Positions 8,399-19,189 of a stretch of 64,000 bases of DNA are shown here, piece after piece. The position numbers and the translations under genes are program-made. Every line of letters starts with the position of its first letter. The stretch's first letter is position 1. Under the pieces are notes generated by a model. That model worked only from the letters and a program-made list of their open reading frames with translations, was not told the DNA's origin and did no database searches. The stretch is from Methylobrevis albus (GTDB taxonomy: Bacteria; Pseudomonadota; Alphaproteobacteria; Rhizobiales; Pleomorphomonadaceae), in NCBI RefSeq assembly GCF_015904235.1, contig NZ_JADZLT010000049.1:186001-250000 (forward strand), given 5' to 3'.

Positions 8399-10294
8399 AT
8401 GTCGGAAAACCTCGAGCACGTCTCCTTCGACGTCGTCGTCATTGGCGGCGGCCATGCCGGCGCGGAAGCGGCGGCGGCGGCCGCGCGCGTCGGGGCCAGG
8501 ACGGCGCTGCTGACGCACCGCTTCGCCACCGTCGGGGCAATGTCGTGCAATCCGGCGATCGGCGGGCTTGGCAAGGGCCATCTGGTGCGCGAGGTCGATG
8601 CGCTCGACGGCTTGATGGGCCGCGTCGCCGACCGGGCCGGCATCCAGTTCCGGCTGCTCAACCGCCGGAAGGGTCCCGCCGTGCGCGGGCCGCGCGCCCA
8701 GGCCGACCGCAAGCTCTACAAGGCCGCCGTGCAGGAGGAGCTGCGTGCGCTGTCCGGTCTCTCGGTGATCGAGGGCGAGGCGGACGATCTTGTGCTCGGC
8801 GCCGACGGTGAAATTGCCGGCGTCGTGCTCGCCGACGGCCGCCGCATCGCGACCGGGGCCGTGGTGCTCACCACCGGCACGTTTCTCTCCGGACTGATTC
8901 ACATCGGCGACCGCACCACGCCGGCTGGCCGGGTCGGCGAGGCGCCGGCCCTCGGCCTGTCGAAGACGCTGGCGCGGATCGGGCTGCGGCTCGGCCGCTT
9001 GAAGACCGGCACGCCGCCGCGTCTCGACGGCCGCACCATCGATTGGTCCGGGCTCGAGGTACAGCCGGGCGACGATCCGCCCGAGCCGTTCTCGACGATG
9101 ACCGAGGCGATCACCACGCCGCAGGTGCCGTGCCACATCACGCGCACCACGGCGGCCACCCATGCCGTAATCCGGGCAAACCTCGAGCGCTCGGCGATGT
9201 ACTCCGGGCGGATCGAAAGCCGCGGCCCGCGCTACTGCCCGTCGATCGAGGACAAGGTGGTGCGCTTCGGCGACCGCGACGGCCACCAGATTTTTCTGGA
9301 ACCGGAAGGGCTGGACGACCCGACGATCTATCCGAACGGCATCTCGACCTCACTGCCCGAGGATGCTCAGGCCGCGCTGCTCGCGACGATCCCGGGGCTG
9401 GAGCGGGTGCGGATCCTGCAGCCGGGCTATGCCATCGAGTACGACCACGTCGACCCGCGCGAGCTGGCGCCGACGCTGGAGGCGAAGCGCGCGCGCGGGC
9501 TGTTCCTCGCCGGCCAGATCAACGGTACCACCGGCTACGAGGAAGCGGCCGCGCAGGGGCTGCTCGCGGGCCTCAACGCCGCGCGGCGGGCGGGCGGCGC
9601 CGAGCCGGTGGTGATCGACCGGGCGACGGCCTATCTCGGCGTGATGATCGACGACCTCGTCACCCGCGGCGTCGCCGAACCCTATCGGATGTTCACGTCG
9701 CGCGCGGAGTACCGGCTGTCGCTGCGGGCGGATAACGCCGACCAGCGCCTGACCGGGCTCGGTGTCGAGCTCGGTCTCGTCGGCAGGGAGCGGGCGGCGG
9801 CCTTTGCTGCCGACATGGCGGCGCTGGCGGCGGCGCGGGCGCTGGCTGGGGCACTCAGCGTCACGCCGAGCGAGGCGGCCCGGCGCGGCCTGCAGCTCAA
9901 CCAGGACGGCGTCCGCCGGAGCGCCTATGAGCTGCTGTCCTATCCGGACCTCGATCTCGCCCGGCTCACGCCGCTATGGCCGGAGCTCGGCGCCCTGCCA
10001 GAGCGCACGGCGAGCCAGCTCGAGACCGAGGCGACCTATTCGGTGTATCTGCCGCGGCAGGAGGCCGACATCGCAGCGTTCCGGCGCGACGAGGCGCTGG
10101 CGATCGATCCCGCGACCGACTACGGCGCGCTCGCCGGGCTCTCCACGGAACTCAGGCAGAAGCTCGAGACGGTGCGTCCGCTGACGCTCGGCCAGGCGGC
10201 GCGGATCGAGGGCATGACGCCGGCGGCGCTGACGCTGCTGCTCGGCGCGGTGCGGCGACGTCCGGCGGCGACCGTGACCCGCGGCGCGGCCTGA
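8399..10294 (+). CDS. mnmG: tRNA uridine-5-carboxymethylaminomethyl modification enzyme MnmG
   Basis: A 631-residue FAD protein, formerly GidA, partner of MnmE in wobble-uridine modification. The Rossmann FAD motif GGGHAG (16-21) is followed by [15 protein letters not shown] and, later, the conserved [16 protein letters not shown]. The length is typical. The ATG at 8399 gives the expected [17 protein letters not shown] start, and a GTG 60 bp upstream is less likely. It is followed 5 bp later by rsmG, the classical gidA-gidB pair. The interval before it carries parS sites and a DnaA box. Confidence 0.98.
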   Translation: MSENLEHVSFDVVVIGGGHAGAEAAAAAARVGARTALLTHRFATVGAMSCNPAIGGLGKGHLVREVDALDGLMGRVADRAGIQFRLLNRRKGPAVRGPRAQADRKLYKAAVQEELRALSGLSVIEGEADDLVLGADGEIAGVVLADGRRIATGAVVLTTGTFLSGLIHIGDRTTPAGRVGEAPALGLSKTLARIGLRLGRLKTGTPPRLDGRTIDWSGLEVQPGDDPPEPFSTMTEAITTPQVPCHITRTTAATHAVIRANLERSAMYSGRIESRGPRYCPSIEDKVVRFGDRDGHQIFLEPEGLDDPTIYPNGISTSLPEDAQAALLATIPGLERVRILQPGYAIEYDHVDPRELAPTLEAKRARGLFLAGQINGTTGYEEAAAQGLLAGLNAARRAGGAEPVVIDRATAYLGVMIDDLVTRGVAEPYRMFTSRAEYRLSLRADNADQRLTGLGVELGLVGRERAAAFAADMAALAAARALAGALSVTPSEAARRGLQLNQDGVRRSAYELLSYPDLDLARLTPLWPELGALPERTASQLETEATYSVYLPRQEADIAAFRRDEALAIDPATDYGALAGLSTELRQKLETVRPLTLGQAARIEGMTPAALTLLLGAVRRRPAATVTRGAA

Positions 10295-10299
10295 AGGCG

Positions 10300-10959
10300 A
10301 TGGCAATGGCAGCAGCTGGCAAGGACGGTCCGGACGCGCTCGACGCGATCCTCGCGGTGACGCCGGCGCAGCGCGCGGATCTCGCCGCCTATGTCGCGCT
10401 GCTGAAGAAGTGGCAGCCCGCGAAGAACCTCGTCGCGCCGGCGGCGCTCGCCGAGATCTGGCGCCGCCACGTCGCCGACAGCGCGCAGGCGCTGGCCGTC
10501 CGCCCGGAGGCGCGGCGCTGGCTCGACATCGGATCGGGCGCCGGTTTCCCCGGCCTCGTCACGGCGACGCTGATGAAGGGCCGCGACGGCGCGCATGTGC
10601 ATCTCGCCGAGAGCAACGGCCGCAAGGTCGCGTTCCTGCGCACCGTGATCCGCGAACTCGGCCTGCCGGCCACCGTGCACCCGATCCGGATCGAATCGCT
10701 TGCGACACGATCGGCGCCGGACCTCGGGGATATCGATGCCGTGTCGGCCCGGGCGCTGGCCCCCCTCGCCGACCTCCTCGGTCTCGCGGCCCCGATTCTG
10801 GAGCGCGGGGCGGCCGGTGTTTTCCACAAAGGACAAGATTTTGCGTCTGAAGTGGCGCTAGCCACTCAATCTTGGGTTTTCGATCTGATAGAACATCCAA
10901 GTCGGATCGATCCCGGCGGGCGTGTCGCGGTCCTGACATCGGTCCGGCCGCGCGCCTGA
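10300..10959 (+). CDS. rsmG: 16S rRNA (guanine-N7)-methyltransferase RsmG
   Basis: A 219-residue SAM-dependent methyltransferase, formerly GidB, which makes m7G527 in 16S rRNA. The SAM motif is WLDIGSGAGFPGL. The family segments KNLVAP, WRRHVADS and HKGQDF are also present. The ATG at 10300 follows the mnmG stop by 5 bp; a second ATG at 10306 is possible. Co-transcription with mnmG is very likely. The 121 bp between rsmG and parA show no clear terminator. Confidence 0.96.
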   Translation: MAMAAAGKDGPDALDAILAVTPAQRADLAAYVALLKKWQPAKNLVAPAALAEIWRRHVADSAQALAVRPEARRWLDIGSGAGFPGLVTATLMKGRDGAHVHLAESNGRKVAFLRTVIRELGLPATVHPIRIESLATRSAPDLGDIDAVSARALAPLADLLGLAAPILERGAAGVFHKGQDFASEVALATQSWVFDLIEHPSRIDPGGRVAVLTSVRPRA

Positions 10960-11080
10960 GCCGCGATCGAGCGGACGGCGGCGTGTCATCCGGGTGTGAT
11001 CCCGGCGGCCGGCGCGACGAGGTCCTGGTGCGATCAGGCGTGGAGCCCCCGCCGTGCAAGGGGCCTCAGGTGAGGTCTTC

Positions 11081-11914
11081 ATGAACCAGCTGCCCGAACA
11101 TCCCCGCGTGCTCGCCCTCGCCAACCAGAAGGGCGGCGTCGGCAAGACGACCACCGCAATCAACCTTGGCACCGCGCTCGCCGCGATCGGCGAGGAAGTG
11201 CTGATCGTCGACCTCGATCCGCAGGGCAACGCCTCGACCGGGCTCGGCATCGACCGTCGCTCGCGTGACCGCTCGACCTACGACCTGCTCGTCGGCGAGG
11301 CGACGCTGGCCGAGACGCTGGTGCCGACCGCCGTGCCGCGGCTCACCGTGTCGCCCTCGACGCTCGACAACCTCGGCGTCGAGCTCGAGATCGCCGCCGA
11401 ATCCGACCGCGCCTTCCGGCTGCGCCACGCGATCGCCGATCACGTCACCGCCTGCGAGCGCGATGCGACGGGGACGGCGAAGCGGTTTTCCTATGTGCTG
11501 GTCGACTGCCCGCCGTCGCTGAACCTCCTCACCATCAACGCGATGAGCGCGGCGCATTCGATCCTGGTGCCGCTGCAGTGCGAGTTCTTCGCGCTCGAGG
11601 GCCTGTCGCAGCTGCTGCAGACCGTGGAACAGGTGAAGCGGACGCTGAACCCGGATCTCTCGATCCATGGCATCGTGCTCACCATGTTCGACAGCCGCAA
11701 CAATCTCTCGAACCAGGTCGTCGCCGATGTGCGCTCGCACATGGGCGAGGCGGTCTACGACACCATCATCCCGCGCAACGTGCGGGTCTCGGAAGCGCCG
11801 TCCTATGGCAAGCCGGCGCTGCTCTATGATCTGAAATGCACCGGCAGCCAGGCCTATCTTCGACTCGCTTCCGAAATCATCCAGCGCGAGCGGAAGCTGA
11901 AGGCGGTGGCGTGA
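11081..11914 (+). CDS. parA: Chromosome partitioning ATPase ParA
   Basis: A 277-residue ParA/Soj-type ATPase that forms a nucleoid-bound gradient pulling ParB-parS complexes. The deviant Walker A KGGVGKTTT (17-25) is followed by VDLDPQGNAST and VDCPPSL. The ATG at 11081 has a GAGG ribosome-binding site; a GTG 27 bp upstream is less likely. It is encoded next to parB and near parS sites, consistent with chromosomal rather than plasmid partition. Confidence 0.97.
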   Translation: MNQLPEHPRVLALANQKGGVGKTTTAINLGTALAAIGEEVLIVDLDPQGNASTGLGIDRRSRDRSTYDLLVGEATLAETLVPTAVPRLTVSPSTLDNLGVELEIAAESDRAFRLRHAIADHVTACERDATGTAKRFSYVLVDCPPSLNLLTINAMSAAHSILVPLQCEFFALEGLSQLLQTVEQVKRTLNPDLSIHGIVLTMFDSRNNLSNQVVADVRSHMGEAVYDTIIPRNVRVSEAPSYGKPALLYDLKCTGSQAYLRLASEIIQRERKLKAVA

Positions 11915-11970
11915 TCTCTGGACGTGGCAGTGGCACCGGCGGCGACGACGGCATTCAAGGCGGAAAGACC

Positions 11971-12861
11971 ATGGCGATGACCGACGATGGTGGCCGGCGG
12001 CGGCTCGGGCGGGGACTGGCGGCGCTGATCGGCGACGCCGGCAACGAATTCGAGGTGGTGGAGCGCGCGCGCGGCACGCGCCGCGTCGCGATCGACCTGA
12101 TCAAGGCCAACCCGCGTAATCCGCGCCGGTCGTTCCGCGAGGACGAACTCGAGGACCTCACCGCCTCGATCCGCCAGCGCGGCGTGATCCAGCCGATCCT
12201 GGTGCGCCCCGCCGCCGACCGGCCGGGCGGCTACGAGCTGATCGCCGGCGAGCGCCGCTGGCGCGCGGCGCAGCGGGCGGGGATCCACGAGATTCCGGTG
12301 GTGATCCAGGACGTCTCCGACCGCGAGGCGCTCGAGATCGCGATCATCGAAAACGTGCAGCGCGAGGATCTCAACCCCCTGGAAGAGGCGATGGGCTATG
12401 AGCAGCTGATCGCCGAGTTCGCCTATACCCAGGCCGATCTCGCTACGGTGATCGCGAAGAGCCGTAGCCACGTCGCCAACACGATGCGGCTGCTGAAGCT
12501 GCCCGATGCGGTGAAGGCCTATGTCAACGACGGCCAGCTCACCGCCGGCCATGCCCGCGCGCTGATCACGGCACCGGACCCGACCGCCCTCGCGCGCAAG
12601 ATCGTCGACGAGGGCCTTTCGGTGCGGGCTGCCGAGCAGATGGCGCAGAAGGCGCTGGAGAAGCCGCAGGCGGCGCCAGAGACCAAGGCGCGACCGGAGA
12701 AGGACGCCGACACCAAGGCGCTGGAACGGCAGCTCTCCGACATCCTCGGTCTCACCGTGGAGATTGGTCACCGGCCGAACGGCTCCGGCGAGCTGCGCAT
12801 CCGCTACAAGTCGCTGGAGCAGCTCGACGAGGTGGTGCGCCGGCTCGGCGCCGCGACCTGA
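11971..12861 (+). CDS. parB: Chromosome partitioning protein ParB
   Basis: A 296-residue CTP-dependent DNA clamp that loads at parS and spreads. The N-terminal RRLGRGLAALIGD (10-22) resembles the ParA-stimulating peptide. The CTP-binding motifs are GERRWR (93-98) and ENVQRED (127-133). A helix-turn-helix (YTQADLATVIAKSRSHVANTMRL) and a C-terminal dimerisation region follow. The ATG at 11971 has an AAGGCGG ribosome-binding site. A GTG at 11911 overlapping the parA stop would add 20 residues and cannot be excluded. An intrinsic terminator follows. Confidence 0.97.
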   Translation: MAMTDDGGRRRLGRGLAALIGDAGNEFEVVERARGTRRVAIDLIKANPRNPRRSFREDELEDLTASIRQRGVIQPILVRPAADRPGGYELIAGERRWRAAQRAGIHEIPVVIQDVSDREALEIAIIENVQREDLNPLEEAMGYEQLIAEFAYTQADLATVIAKSRSHVANTMRLLKLPDAVKAYVNDGQLTAGHARALITAPDPTALARKIVDEGLSVRAAEQMAQKALEKPQAAPETKARPEKDADTKALERQLSDILGLTVEIGHRPNGSGELRIRYKSLEQLDEVVRRLGAAT

Positions 12862-12886
12862 TCTCCGCGATTTCGCAGGCGAAATG

Positions 12887-12926
12887 AATCGGGGCCGGAG
12901 CACGACGCTCCGGCCCCGATTTCGTT
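12887..12926 (+). terminator. Intrinsic terminator after parB, possibly bidirectional
   Basis: A perfect 14-bp stem (12887-12900 with 12908-12921) around a 7-nt loop is followed by TTCGTTT. It sits between the converging parB and holA genes and may stop transcripts from both sides. Confidence 0.85.
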
Positions 12927-12978
12927 TCGGCAGGCGAGTCCCGAAGAGGTGTGCCCGGTCGATTCGCTGCCGTTCCGA

Positions 12979-14004
12979 TCAGCGCTGGGCGGCGCGGGCG
13001 ATGGTGAACAGCGCGTCGGCGGCGATCGTCGCGCCGAGCGCCGCGTCGAGGCGGGCGTCGCGGACGGCTCTGGCGAGGATCTCCATCGCCCGGATGATGC
13101 GCGGCGCCGTCCAGATCGATACCGCCTTCATCACCTTGTCCTGGCGCTTGTAGAACACCGGCGGGCGCAGCCCGGCCACCGCGTCGGCCGGCCGCTTGCC
13201 GGCGTCGACGTCGGCGCGGGCGAGGTCGAGCATCTGGAAATGCCGCAGCACGGCGCCGCAGAGCACGTCGGCCCGGATGCCGTCGCCCTCGGCGCGGGCG
13301 AGTGCGGCGGACAGGGCGGGGATATCGCCGGTGGCGGCGGCATCGACGATCTCGTCCATCGTGACGGCCGCCGCGTCGCCGACGACCGCCTCGACGTCGG
13401 CGAGTTCGATCCGGCCGCGGCCATGGGCATAGAGGCAGAGTTTCGTCACCTCGCCGCGGCTCGCCAGGCGGTCGCCGCCGAGCAGGGCGCCGAGCGCCTG
13501 GCGGGCTTCGCCGGAGATCGCGAGGCCGGCGGCGCGGACTTCGTCGTCGATCAGCCGGGCGACCGCGGCGCCGTCGTCGGCGAAGCAGGGGATCGCGTAG
13601 GCGAGCTTTTCCTTCTCGAACAGGGTCCGGATCGGGCTCGACTTCTTGAGGTCGCCGGCCTCGATGACGATGGTCGTCTCGGGGGGCGGATCGCGCATCA
13701 GGCGGGTGAGCGTCGGCGCGATGTTGGCGCGTCCGCCGGCATCGCGGATCCAGATTGCACGCGCGCCGCCGAACATCGGGATGGCATAGGCCTCGTCGGC
13801 CAGTCGATTCGGATCCGATCCGATGGCGGCGCCGTCGAGGCGGATCAGCGCGAAGGGGTCGTCGAGCTTGATCCGCGCGCGGGCGAGCCGCGCGGCGCGT
13901 TCGGCGACGAGGCCGGCGTCGGGGCCGTAGACGAGATAGAACGAGACGGACTCCGGGGGGCGGTCGACGATCCGGTCCGCCTCGTTGGCCTTGGCCGCGA
14001 CCAT
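12979..14004 (-). CDS. holA: DNA polymerase III subunit delta HolA
   Basis: A 341-residue clamp-loader delta subunit that opens the beta clamp during replication. The family N-terminus VSFYLVYGPDAGLVAERA is present, as are the PMFGG segment and the C-terminal collar-domain region ARDVRDARLDAALG-like motif. It is the last gene of a leuS-lptE-holA operon and starts 21 bp after lptE ends. This order is conserved in Rhizobiales and many other Gram-negative bacteria. Sequence identity in this family is low, so context carries part of the call. Confidence 0.92.
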   Translation of the reverse strand: MVAAKANEADRIVDRPPESVSFYLVYGPDAGLVAERAARLARARIKLDDPFALIRLDGAAIGSDPNRLADEAYAIPMFGGARAIWIRDAGGRANIAPTLTRLMRDPPPETTIVIEAGDLKKSSPIRTLFEKEKLAYAIPCFADDGAAVARLIDDEVRAAGLAISGEARQALGALLGGDRLASRGEVTKLCLYAHGRGRIELADVEAVVGDAAAVTMDEIVDAAATGDIPALSAALARAEGDGIRADVLCGAVLRHFQMLDLARADVDAGKRPADAVAGLRPPVFYKRQDKVMKAVSIWTAPRIIRAMEILARAVRDARLDAALGATIAADALFTIARAAQR

Positions 14005-14025
14005 CGTCCGTTCCTCCGCCCGGGT

Positions 14026-14613
14026 TCAGCGCGTCGCGAGGGCCGCGGCGACGCGGGTGCGGATATCGGTGGCGACCAGCGCGGCCGCCCGGTTCTCGGC
14101 GTCGCGCTGTGCCCGGATGTTGGCGAAGCGCTGCGAGGAGAAGTCGAAGGAGGCGTTGCCGTAGCCGGTGCCGGTCAGCAGCGTGCGACCGGTCTCGGCG
14201 TCGCTCAGGGTGAAGCTCACCGTGATCGAGACGAGGTTGGCGACCGGCACGTCGCGGAACTCTTCCAGGCCGAGTTCGGCCTTCTGCGAGGTCAGGATGA
14301 AGCGCAGCACCGTGGTGGCGGGTAGGGCGCCGGCGCCGCCCTGCAGCGCCGAGACCAGTTCCTCGTGCAACTGCTGGCGGATGCGGTCGCGGTCGTTGTC
14401 GCTCTCGCCGACGGGAATCGCCTCGACGCGGACGGCGCGCATCGCGTCGGTCACCGCCACCGTGCCGGGACCGGCCGTGGCGTAGAGCGGCCGCACCTGG
14501 CAGCCGGAAAGGCCGGTCACGGCGAGCGCGGCGGCGAGCGCGGCGAGCGCGGCGAGCGCGAGGCGCGGCGCGGTGGGACGGATGCGGCGGATGTTGTGGT
14601 CAGACGACGACAT
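14026..14613 (-). CDS. lptE: LPS-assembly lipoprotein LptE
   Basis: A 195-residue outer-membrane lipoprotein that plugs LptD for lipopolysaccharide insertion. An Ala/Leu-rich signal sequence (17-37) built from repeated ALA units ends in lipobox LSGC with Cys38, followed by the typical QVRPLY. The ATG overlaps the last 14 bp of leuS, so translation is probably coupled. The conserved place between leuS and holA supports the name. Confidence 0.9.
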   Translation of the reverse strand: MSSSDHNIRRIRPTAPRLALAALAALAAALAVTGLSGCQVRPLYATAGPGTVAVTDAMRAVRVEAIPVGESDNDRDRIRQQLHEELVSALQGGAGALPATTVLRFILTSQKAELGLEEFRDVPVANLVSITVSFTLSDAETGRTLLTGTGYGNASFDFSSQRFANIRAQRDAENRAAALVATDIRTRVAAALATR

Positions 14614-17218
14614 TGACGATCCTCTGCGGCACCACGATCACCTTCTTCGGCGTGCGGCCTTCGAGCGCGCGCACCACGGCCTCGTCGGCGAGCGCCGTCG
14701 CCTCGACCTCGGCATTGCTCGCGGTGCGCGGCACGGTGACCTCGCCGCGCTTCTTGCCGTTGATCTGCACCGGCAGCGTGACGGTGTCCTCGACGAGCAG
14801 GGTGCGGTCGAGCACCGGCCACGGCGCCATCGCGATCAGCGTCTCATGGCCGAGGGCGGCCCAGCACTCTTCGGCGAGGTGCGGCGCCATCGGGGCGACG
14901 AGGGCGGCGAGGATCTCCGCGGTCTCGCGCAGCGCCGCGCCGGCGGCGGGGTCGGCGGCGAACGCGGCACGGTCATTGGCGAGCGTCGTGCCGAGCACGT
15001 TAACGAGTTCGTAGATCCTGGCGAGCGCCACGTTGAAGCGCAGCCCCTCGATCGCCTCCTCGACGCCGGCGAGCGCCTTGTGCGCCGCCTTGCGCAGCGT
15101 GGCGGTCGCGGGGACGGTTTCGACGGGTGTCCCCGGCGGCGGGATGATCTCGGCGGCCTCCGCGACGAGACGCCAGACGCGCTGCAGGAAGCGGGCGGCG
15201 CCCTGCGCGCCTTGGTCGGTCCACTCGACGTCGCGCTCGGGCGGCGAATCCGACAGCATGAACCAGCGGGCGGTGTCGGCGCCGAAGCCGTCGATGATCT
15301 CGGTCGGGTCGACGGTGTTGCGCTTCGACTTCGACATCTTCTCGATGGCGCCGATCTGCACCTCGGCGCCGGTCGAGAGCAGCGTGGCGCGGCGGGCGGA
15401 GCCTTCGCCCTCGATGCGGATCTCGGACGGCGCGACCCAGCCGCCGTCGGCGGCGCGGTAGGTCTCGTGCACGACCATGCCCTGGGTGAACAGGCCGCGG
15501 AACGGCTCGTCGATGCCGAGGTGGCCGGTCGCCTTCATCGCGCGGGTGAAGAAGCGCGAATAGAGCAGGTGCAGGATCGCGTGCTCGATGCCGCCGATAT
15601 ACTGGTCGACCGGCAGCCAGGCGTCGGCGACGGCCGGGATCGTCGGCAGGTCGGCGTCCGGCGCGGTGAAGCGGGCGAAGTACCAGGACGAGTCGACGAA
15701 GGTGTCCATGGTGTCCGTCTCGCGCCGCGCCGGCTTGCCGCAGGTCGGGCAGGGGACGTCGCGCCAGATCGGGTGGCGGTCGAGCGGGTTGCCGGGGCGG
15801 TCGAAGGTGACGTCGTCGGGCAGCGCCACGGGCAGATCCGCCGCCGGCACCGGCACGATGCCGCAGTCGTCGCAGTAGATCACCGGGATCGGGCAACCCC
15901 AGTAACGCTGCCGCGAGATACCCCAGTCGCGCAGGCGGTAATTGACCTGGCGGACGGCGACCGGCGCATTGCCGATGTGCGCCGCCTCGAGCCGCACGGC
16001 GACCGCCTCCTTCGCGTCCGGCACGGCGAGGCCGTCGAGGAAGCTCGAATTGAACAGGCGGCCTTCGCCGGTGTGGGCGACGTCACCGATCTCGACGTCC
16101 TCGGGTGTGGCGCCGGGCGGCAGCACGACGGGTGTCACCGTCAGGCCGTACTTGCGGGCGAAGTCGAGGTCGCGCTGGTCGTGCGCCGGGCAGCCGAAGA
16201 TCGCGCCGGTGCCGTAGTCCATCAGCACGAAGTTGGCGATGTAGACCGGGAACACGGCGTCGAGGAACGGATGGCGCACCACGAGGCCGGTGTTCCAGCC
16301 CTTCTTCTCGGCGGTTTCCAGCGCCGCGGCCGAGGTGCCGATGCGCTTGGCGTCGGCGATGAAGGCGGAGACTTCGGGCGAGGTCTCGGCGAGCGCCCGG
16401 CTCAGCGGATGGTCGGGCGACAGCGCGACGAAGCTCATGCCGAACAGGGTGTCGGGCCGGGTGGTGAACACCTCGACGTCGCCGAAGCCCTCCGGCACCG
16501 TGCCGTCGAGCGCAAAGCGCACGCGCAGGCCTTCCGAGCGGCCGATCCAGTTGCGCTGCATGGTGCGCACCTTCTCGGGCCAGCGGTCGAGCCCGTCGAG
16601 GGCGGCGAGCAGCTCTTCCGAGAAATCCGAGATCTTGAAGAACCACTGCGTCAGTTCGCGCTGCTCGACGAGGGCGCCCGAGCGCCAGCCGCGGCCGTCG
16701 ATCACCTGCTCGTTGGCGAGCACGGTCATGTCGACCGGGTCCCAGTTGACCTTCGACTGCTTGCGCGTGACGAGGCCGGCCTCGAGGAAATCGAGGAACA
16801 GGCGCTGCTGGCGGTGGTAGTAGGCGACGTCGCAGGTGGCGAACTCGCGCGACCAGTCGAGCGACAGGCCCATCGACTTCAGCTGCTCGCGCATCGCCGC
16901 GATGTTGGCGTAGGTCCATTCCTTCGGGTGGACCTTGTTCTGCATCGCCGCGTTCTCGGCCGGCATGCCGAAGGCGTCCCAGCCCATCGGGTGCAGCACA
17001 TTGAAGCCGCGGGCGCGCTTGTAGCGCGCGACGACGTCGCCCATGGCGTAGTTGCGCACATGGCCCATGTGGATGCGCCCCGACGGATAGGGGAACATCT
17101 CGAGCACGTAGTAGCGCGGGCGCGGATCGTCGTTCGGGGTGCGGAAGACGCCGGCTGCGTCCCAGGCCTGCTGCCAACGGATTTCGGCGGCGCGTGCGTT
17201 GTATCGCTCAGGTGCCAT
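14600..17218 (-). CDS. leuS: Leucyl-tRNA synthetase LeuS
   Basis: An 872-residue class I aminoacyl-tRNA synthetase that charges tRNA-Leu. It has HMGH (50-53, the HIGH signature) within [14 protein letters not shown], a long inserted editing domain with [19 protein letters not shown] near residue 627 and an anticodon-binding C-terminus. The ATG at 17218 matches the family start ([16 protein letters not shown]). The open frame upstream is not conserved-looking. It leads the leuS-lptE-holA operon. Confidence 0.98.
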   Translation of the reverse strand: MAPERYNARAAEIRWQQAWDAAGVFRTPNDDPRPRYYVLEMFPYPSGRIHMGHVRNYAMGDVVARYKRARGFNVLHPMGWDAFGMPAENAAMQNKVHPKEWTYANIAAMREQLKSMGLSLDWSREFATCDVAYYHRQQRLFLDFLEAGLVTRKQSKVNWDPVDMTVLANEQVIDGRGWRSGALVEQRELTQWFFKISDFSEELLAALDGLDRWPEKVRTMQRNWIGRSEGLRVRFALDGTVPEGFGDVEVFTTRPDTLFGMSFVALSPDHPLSRALAETSPEVSAFIADAKRIGTSAAALETAEKKGWNTGLVVRHPFLDAVFPVYIANFVLMDYGTGAIFGCPAHDQRDLDFARKYGLTVTPVVLPPGATPEDVEIGDVAHTGEGRLFNSSFLDGLAVPDAKEAVAVRLEAAHIGNAPVAVRQVNYRLRDWGISRQRYWGCPIPVIYCDDCGIVPVPAADLPVALPDDVTFDRPGNPLDRHPIWRDVPCPTCGKPARRETDTMDTFVDSSWYFARFTAPDADLPTIPAVADAWLPVDQYIGGIEHAILHLLYSRFFTRAMKATGHLGIDEPFRGLFTQGMVVHETYRAADGGWVAPSEIRIEGEGSARRATLLSTGAEVQIGAIEKMSKSKRNTVDPTEIIDGFGADTARWFMLSDSPPERDVEWTDQGAQGAARFLQRVWRLVAEAAEIIPPPGTPVETVPATATLRKAAHKALAGVEEAIEGLRFNVALARIYELVNVLGTTLANDRAAFAADPAAGAALRETAEILAALVAPMAPHLAEECWAALGHETLIAMAPWPVLDRTLLVEDTVTLPVQINGKKRGEVTVPRTASNAEVEATALADEAVVRALEGRTPKKVIVVPQRIVNVVV

Positions 17219-17536
17219 GATGCTTCGGATGAGCCTGTTCTTTGAAACGGCCCCGGGCGGCGCCGGGCCTTGCACATATCGTGTCGGGAGCGACGTCGGG
17301 CCAGACGGATCGCGGGCGGATCGCATCGGCTCGGGTCGCCCGGTCGGTCCCGACCTTCACCAGAAATGCCGGGTGGGGTCAACAGGATGCACGGCTGCGG
17401 GGGCTTGACAGCGCCGATGTGGCAGGGACACCACGAAGGCGGGCCGGCAGGTCGGCGTTGCGGCCGGGTCGGACGTGGCCGGAGCCGGCCCAGAGCTGCC
17501 CCCAGAGCTGCCCAAGACAGACCGGAGTGAACCCGC
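17219..17536. other. Divergent leuS/yggS intergenic region
   Basis: 318 bp between divergent genes. It should hold both promoters, but I see no convincing pair: TTGACA at 17405-17410 lacks a good -10 element at 16-18 bp. No repeat or RNA structure stands out. Confidence 0.4.
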
Positions 17537-18214
17537 GTGAGCACCGCCATCGCCGACAATCTCGCCGCGATCCGCGCGCGCATCGACCGCGCCGCCCGCA
17601 CCGCCGGCCGCGACGCCGCGGGCGTGACGCTGGTCGCCGTATCGAAGACCTTCGGCGCCGACGAGATCCGCCCGGCGCTGGAAGCCGGGCAGCGCGTGTT
17701 CGGCGAGAACCGGGTGCAGGAGGCGATGGCGAAGTGGCCGGCGCTGAAGGAGGAGTTTCCGGATATCGAGCTGCACCTGATCGGTCCGCTGCAGTCGAAC
17801 AAGGCGAAGGAGGCGGTGGCGCTCTTCGACGTGATCGAGACGGTGGACCGCGAGAAGATCGCCGCGGCGCTCGGCGCGGAAATCGAGAAGCAGGGCCGTC
17901 GCCCCCGCCTGCTGGTGCAGGTCAACACCGGGGAGGAGCCGCAGAAGGCGGGCATCCCGCCGCGCGAAGCGGTCGCTTTCGTCGCGCGCTGCCGCGCGGA
18001 GCACGGGCTCGAGATCGCCGGCCTGATGTGTATCCCGCCCGCGGACGAGGATCCGGCGCCGCATTTCGCGCTGCTCGACGAACTCGCCCGGGAGGCCGGC
18101 GTGCCGTGGCGCTCGATGGGCATGTCGGGGGACTTCGAGATCGCCGTCAGCCAGGGCGCGACGCATGTGCGGGTGGGCAACGCGATCTTCGGGCATCGCG
18201 ACTATCCGGCCTGA
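17537..18214 (+). CDS. yggS: YggS-family pyridoxal phosphate homeostasis protein
   Basis: A 225-residue single-domain alanine-racemase-fold protein that binds PLP and affects vitamin B6 and amino-acid homeostasis. The PLP lysine is Lys37 in LVAVSKT. FGENRVQEA, HLIGPLQSNK and the C-terminal SMGMSGDFEIAV and VRVGNAIFG are family signatures. It starts with ATG at 17537, divergent from leuS. The ABM-fold gene follows 39 bp later. Confidence 0.95.
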   Translation: MSTAIADNLAAIRARIDRAARTAGRDAAGVTLVAVSKTFGADEIRPALEAGQRVFGENRVQEAMAKWPALKEEFPDIELHLIGPLQSNKAKEAVALFDVIETVDREKIAAALGAEIEKQGRRPRLLVQVNTGEEPQKAGIPPREAVAFVARCRAEHGLEIAGLMCIPPADEDPAPHFALLDELAREAGVPWRSMGMSGDFEIAVSQGATHVRVGNAIFGHRDYPA

Positions 18215-18253
18215 CGCAATCCGAGCTTTCGGTGCCAACAGGGAGAGACGAGC

Positions 18254-18583
18254 ATGATCGCGGTCATCTTCGAGGTGCGCCCGGCCGAGGGGCGGCGCGA
18301 GGAATATCTCGATCTCGCCGCCGGGCTGCGCGACGAGCTCGCCACCATCGACGGCTTCATCTCCGTCGAGCGGTTCCAGAGTCTCACCGACCCGGGCAAG
18401 ATGCTGTCGCTGTCGGTTTGGCGCGACGAGGCGGCCGTCACCGAATGGCGCCGCCGCGCCGCGCATCGCCGGGCCCAGTCGAAAGGCCGGACCGGGGTGT
18501 TCGCCGACTACCGGCTGCGCGTCGCCGCCGTGGTGCGCGACTATGGCCTCACCGATCGTGACGACGCCCCGGCCGATTTCTGA
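18254..18583 (+). CDS. Antibiotic biosynthesis monooxygenase (ABM)-fold protein
   Basis: A 109-residue protein with the dimeric ferredoxin-like ABM domain: start MIAVIFEVRPAEG, central IDGFISVERFQS and W/R-rich segment SVWRDEAAVTEWRRR. Family members are small cofactor-independent oxygenases or stress proteins. No substrate can be inferred. It is preceded by a GGGAGAGACGAGC ribosome-binding region and is convergent with the L,D-transpeptidase gene, whose end lies 3 bp away. Confidence 0.8.
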   Translation: MIAVIFEVRPAEGRREEYLDLAAGLRDELATIDGFISVERFQSLTDPGKMLSLSVWRDEAAVTEWRRRAAHRRAQSKGRTGVFADYRLRVAAVVRDYGLTDRDDAPADF

Positions 18584-18586
18584 CGC

Positions 18587-19189
18587 TCAGACGATGATCG
18601 CGGCGCCCGGCCGCAGCCGCGGCAGCAGGCGCAGCATGTCGGGTTTCGTCAGCGCGATGCAGCCGGCGGTCGGGGCATGGTCGGGGCGGGCGAGGTGGAA
18701 GAAGATCGCGCTGCCGCGGCCTTGCGCGCGCGGCCGGATGTTCCAGCCGAGCACCAGCACGACGTCATAGAGACCGTCGTCGCGCCACATCGCCTCGTGG
18801 CTCGGCCGGTAGGGCAGGCGGACGGGGCGATTGTAGTTGGCGTCGCCGGGCGCGTCGCACCAGCCGTCGTCGCGGCGGAGCGGCCGAAGCTCGAGCGCGC
18901 AGCGTGGGCGGCGCAGCCGATCGGCGCGATAGACGCCGCCGAGGATCGCGAGCCGGCCGCGCGGCGTCGCTCCGTCGCCCTCGCGCTTGGCCGAGGTGAG
19001 GCCGCTTCGGCCGATGGCGCAGGGAAGGTCGAGTCCGGCCCCGACGAGCCGGCCGCGCGTCGCCGACGATCGCCTGAGGACGAGGCGAAGGTCGCCAGCA
19101 CCGGTGCCGGTGCCCGATCGGGGGGTGGCCGGGCGGTCGCGATCACGGATGCGCGAGCGGTTTGCGGTCGTCGCTCGCAATTTCATCAT
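18587..19189 (-). CDS. L,D-transpeptidase (YkuD) family protein
   Basis: A 200-residue protein with the YkuD catalytic signature: a His in FFHLARPDH, then TAGCIALT with the active Cys. These enzymes crosslink peptidoglycan or attach proteins to it. The first 35 residues are basic and show no clear signal peptide, which is unusual for a periplasmic enzyme. The MMK start at 19189/19186 has an AAGGG ribosome-binding site; a start 27 bp upstream is open but lacks one. It is divergent from the CenR-type regulator. Confidence 0.85.
   Translation of the reverse strand: MMKLRATTANRSRIRDRDRPATPRSGTGTGAGDLRLVLRRSSATRGRLVGAGLDLPCAIGRSGLTSAKREGDGATPRGRLAILGGVYRADRLRRPRCALELRPLRRDDGWCDAPGDANYNRPVRLPYRPSHEAMWRDDGLYDVVLVLGWNIRPRAQGRGSAIFFHLARPDHAPTAGCIALTKPDMLRLLPRLRPGAAIIV

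Noticed and set aside
14573..17245. 890-codon open frame on the plus strand
   Set aside because: Antisense to leuS, which has full catalytic motifs. The frame is long only because of high GC.
17405..17410. Perfect TTGACA as a yggS promoter
   Set aside because: No -10 element at 16-18 bp; not called.
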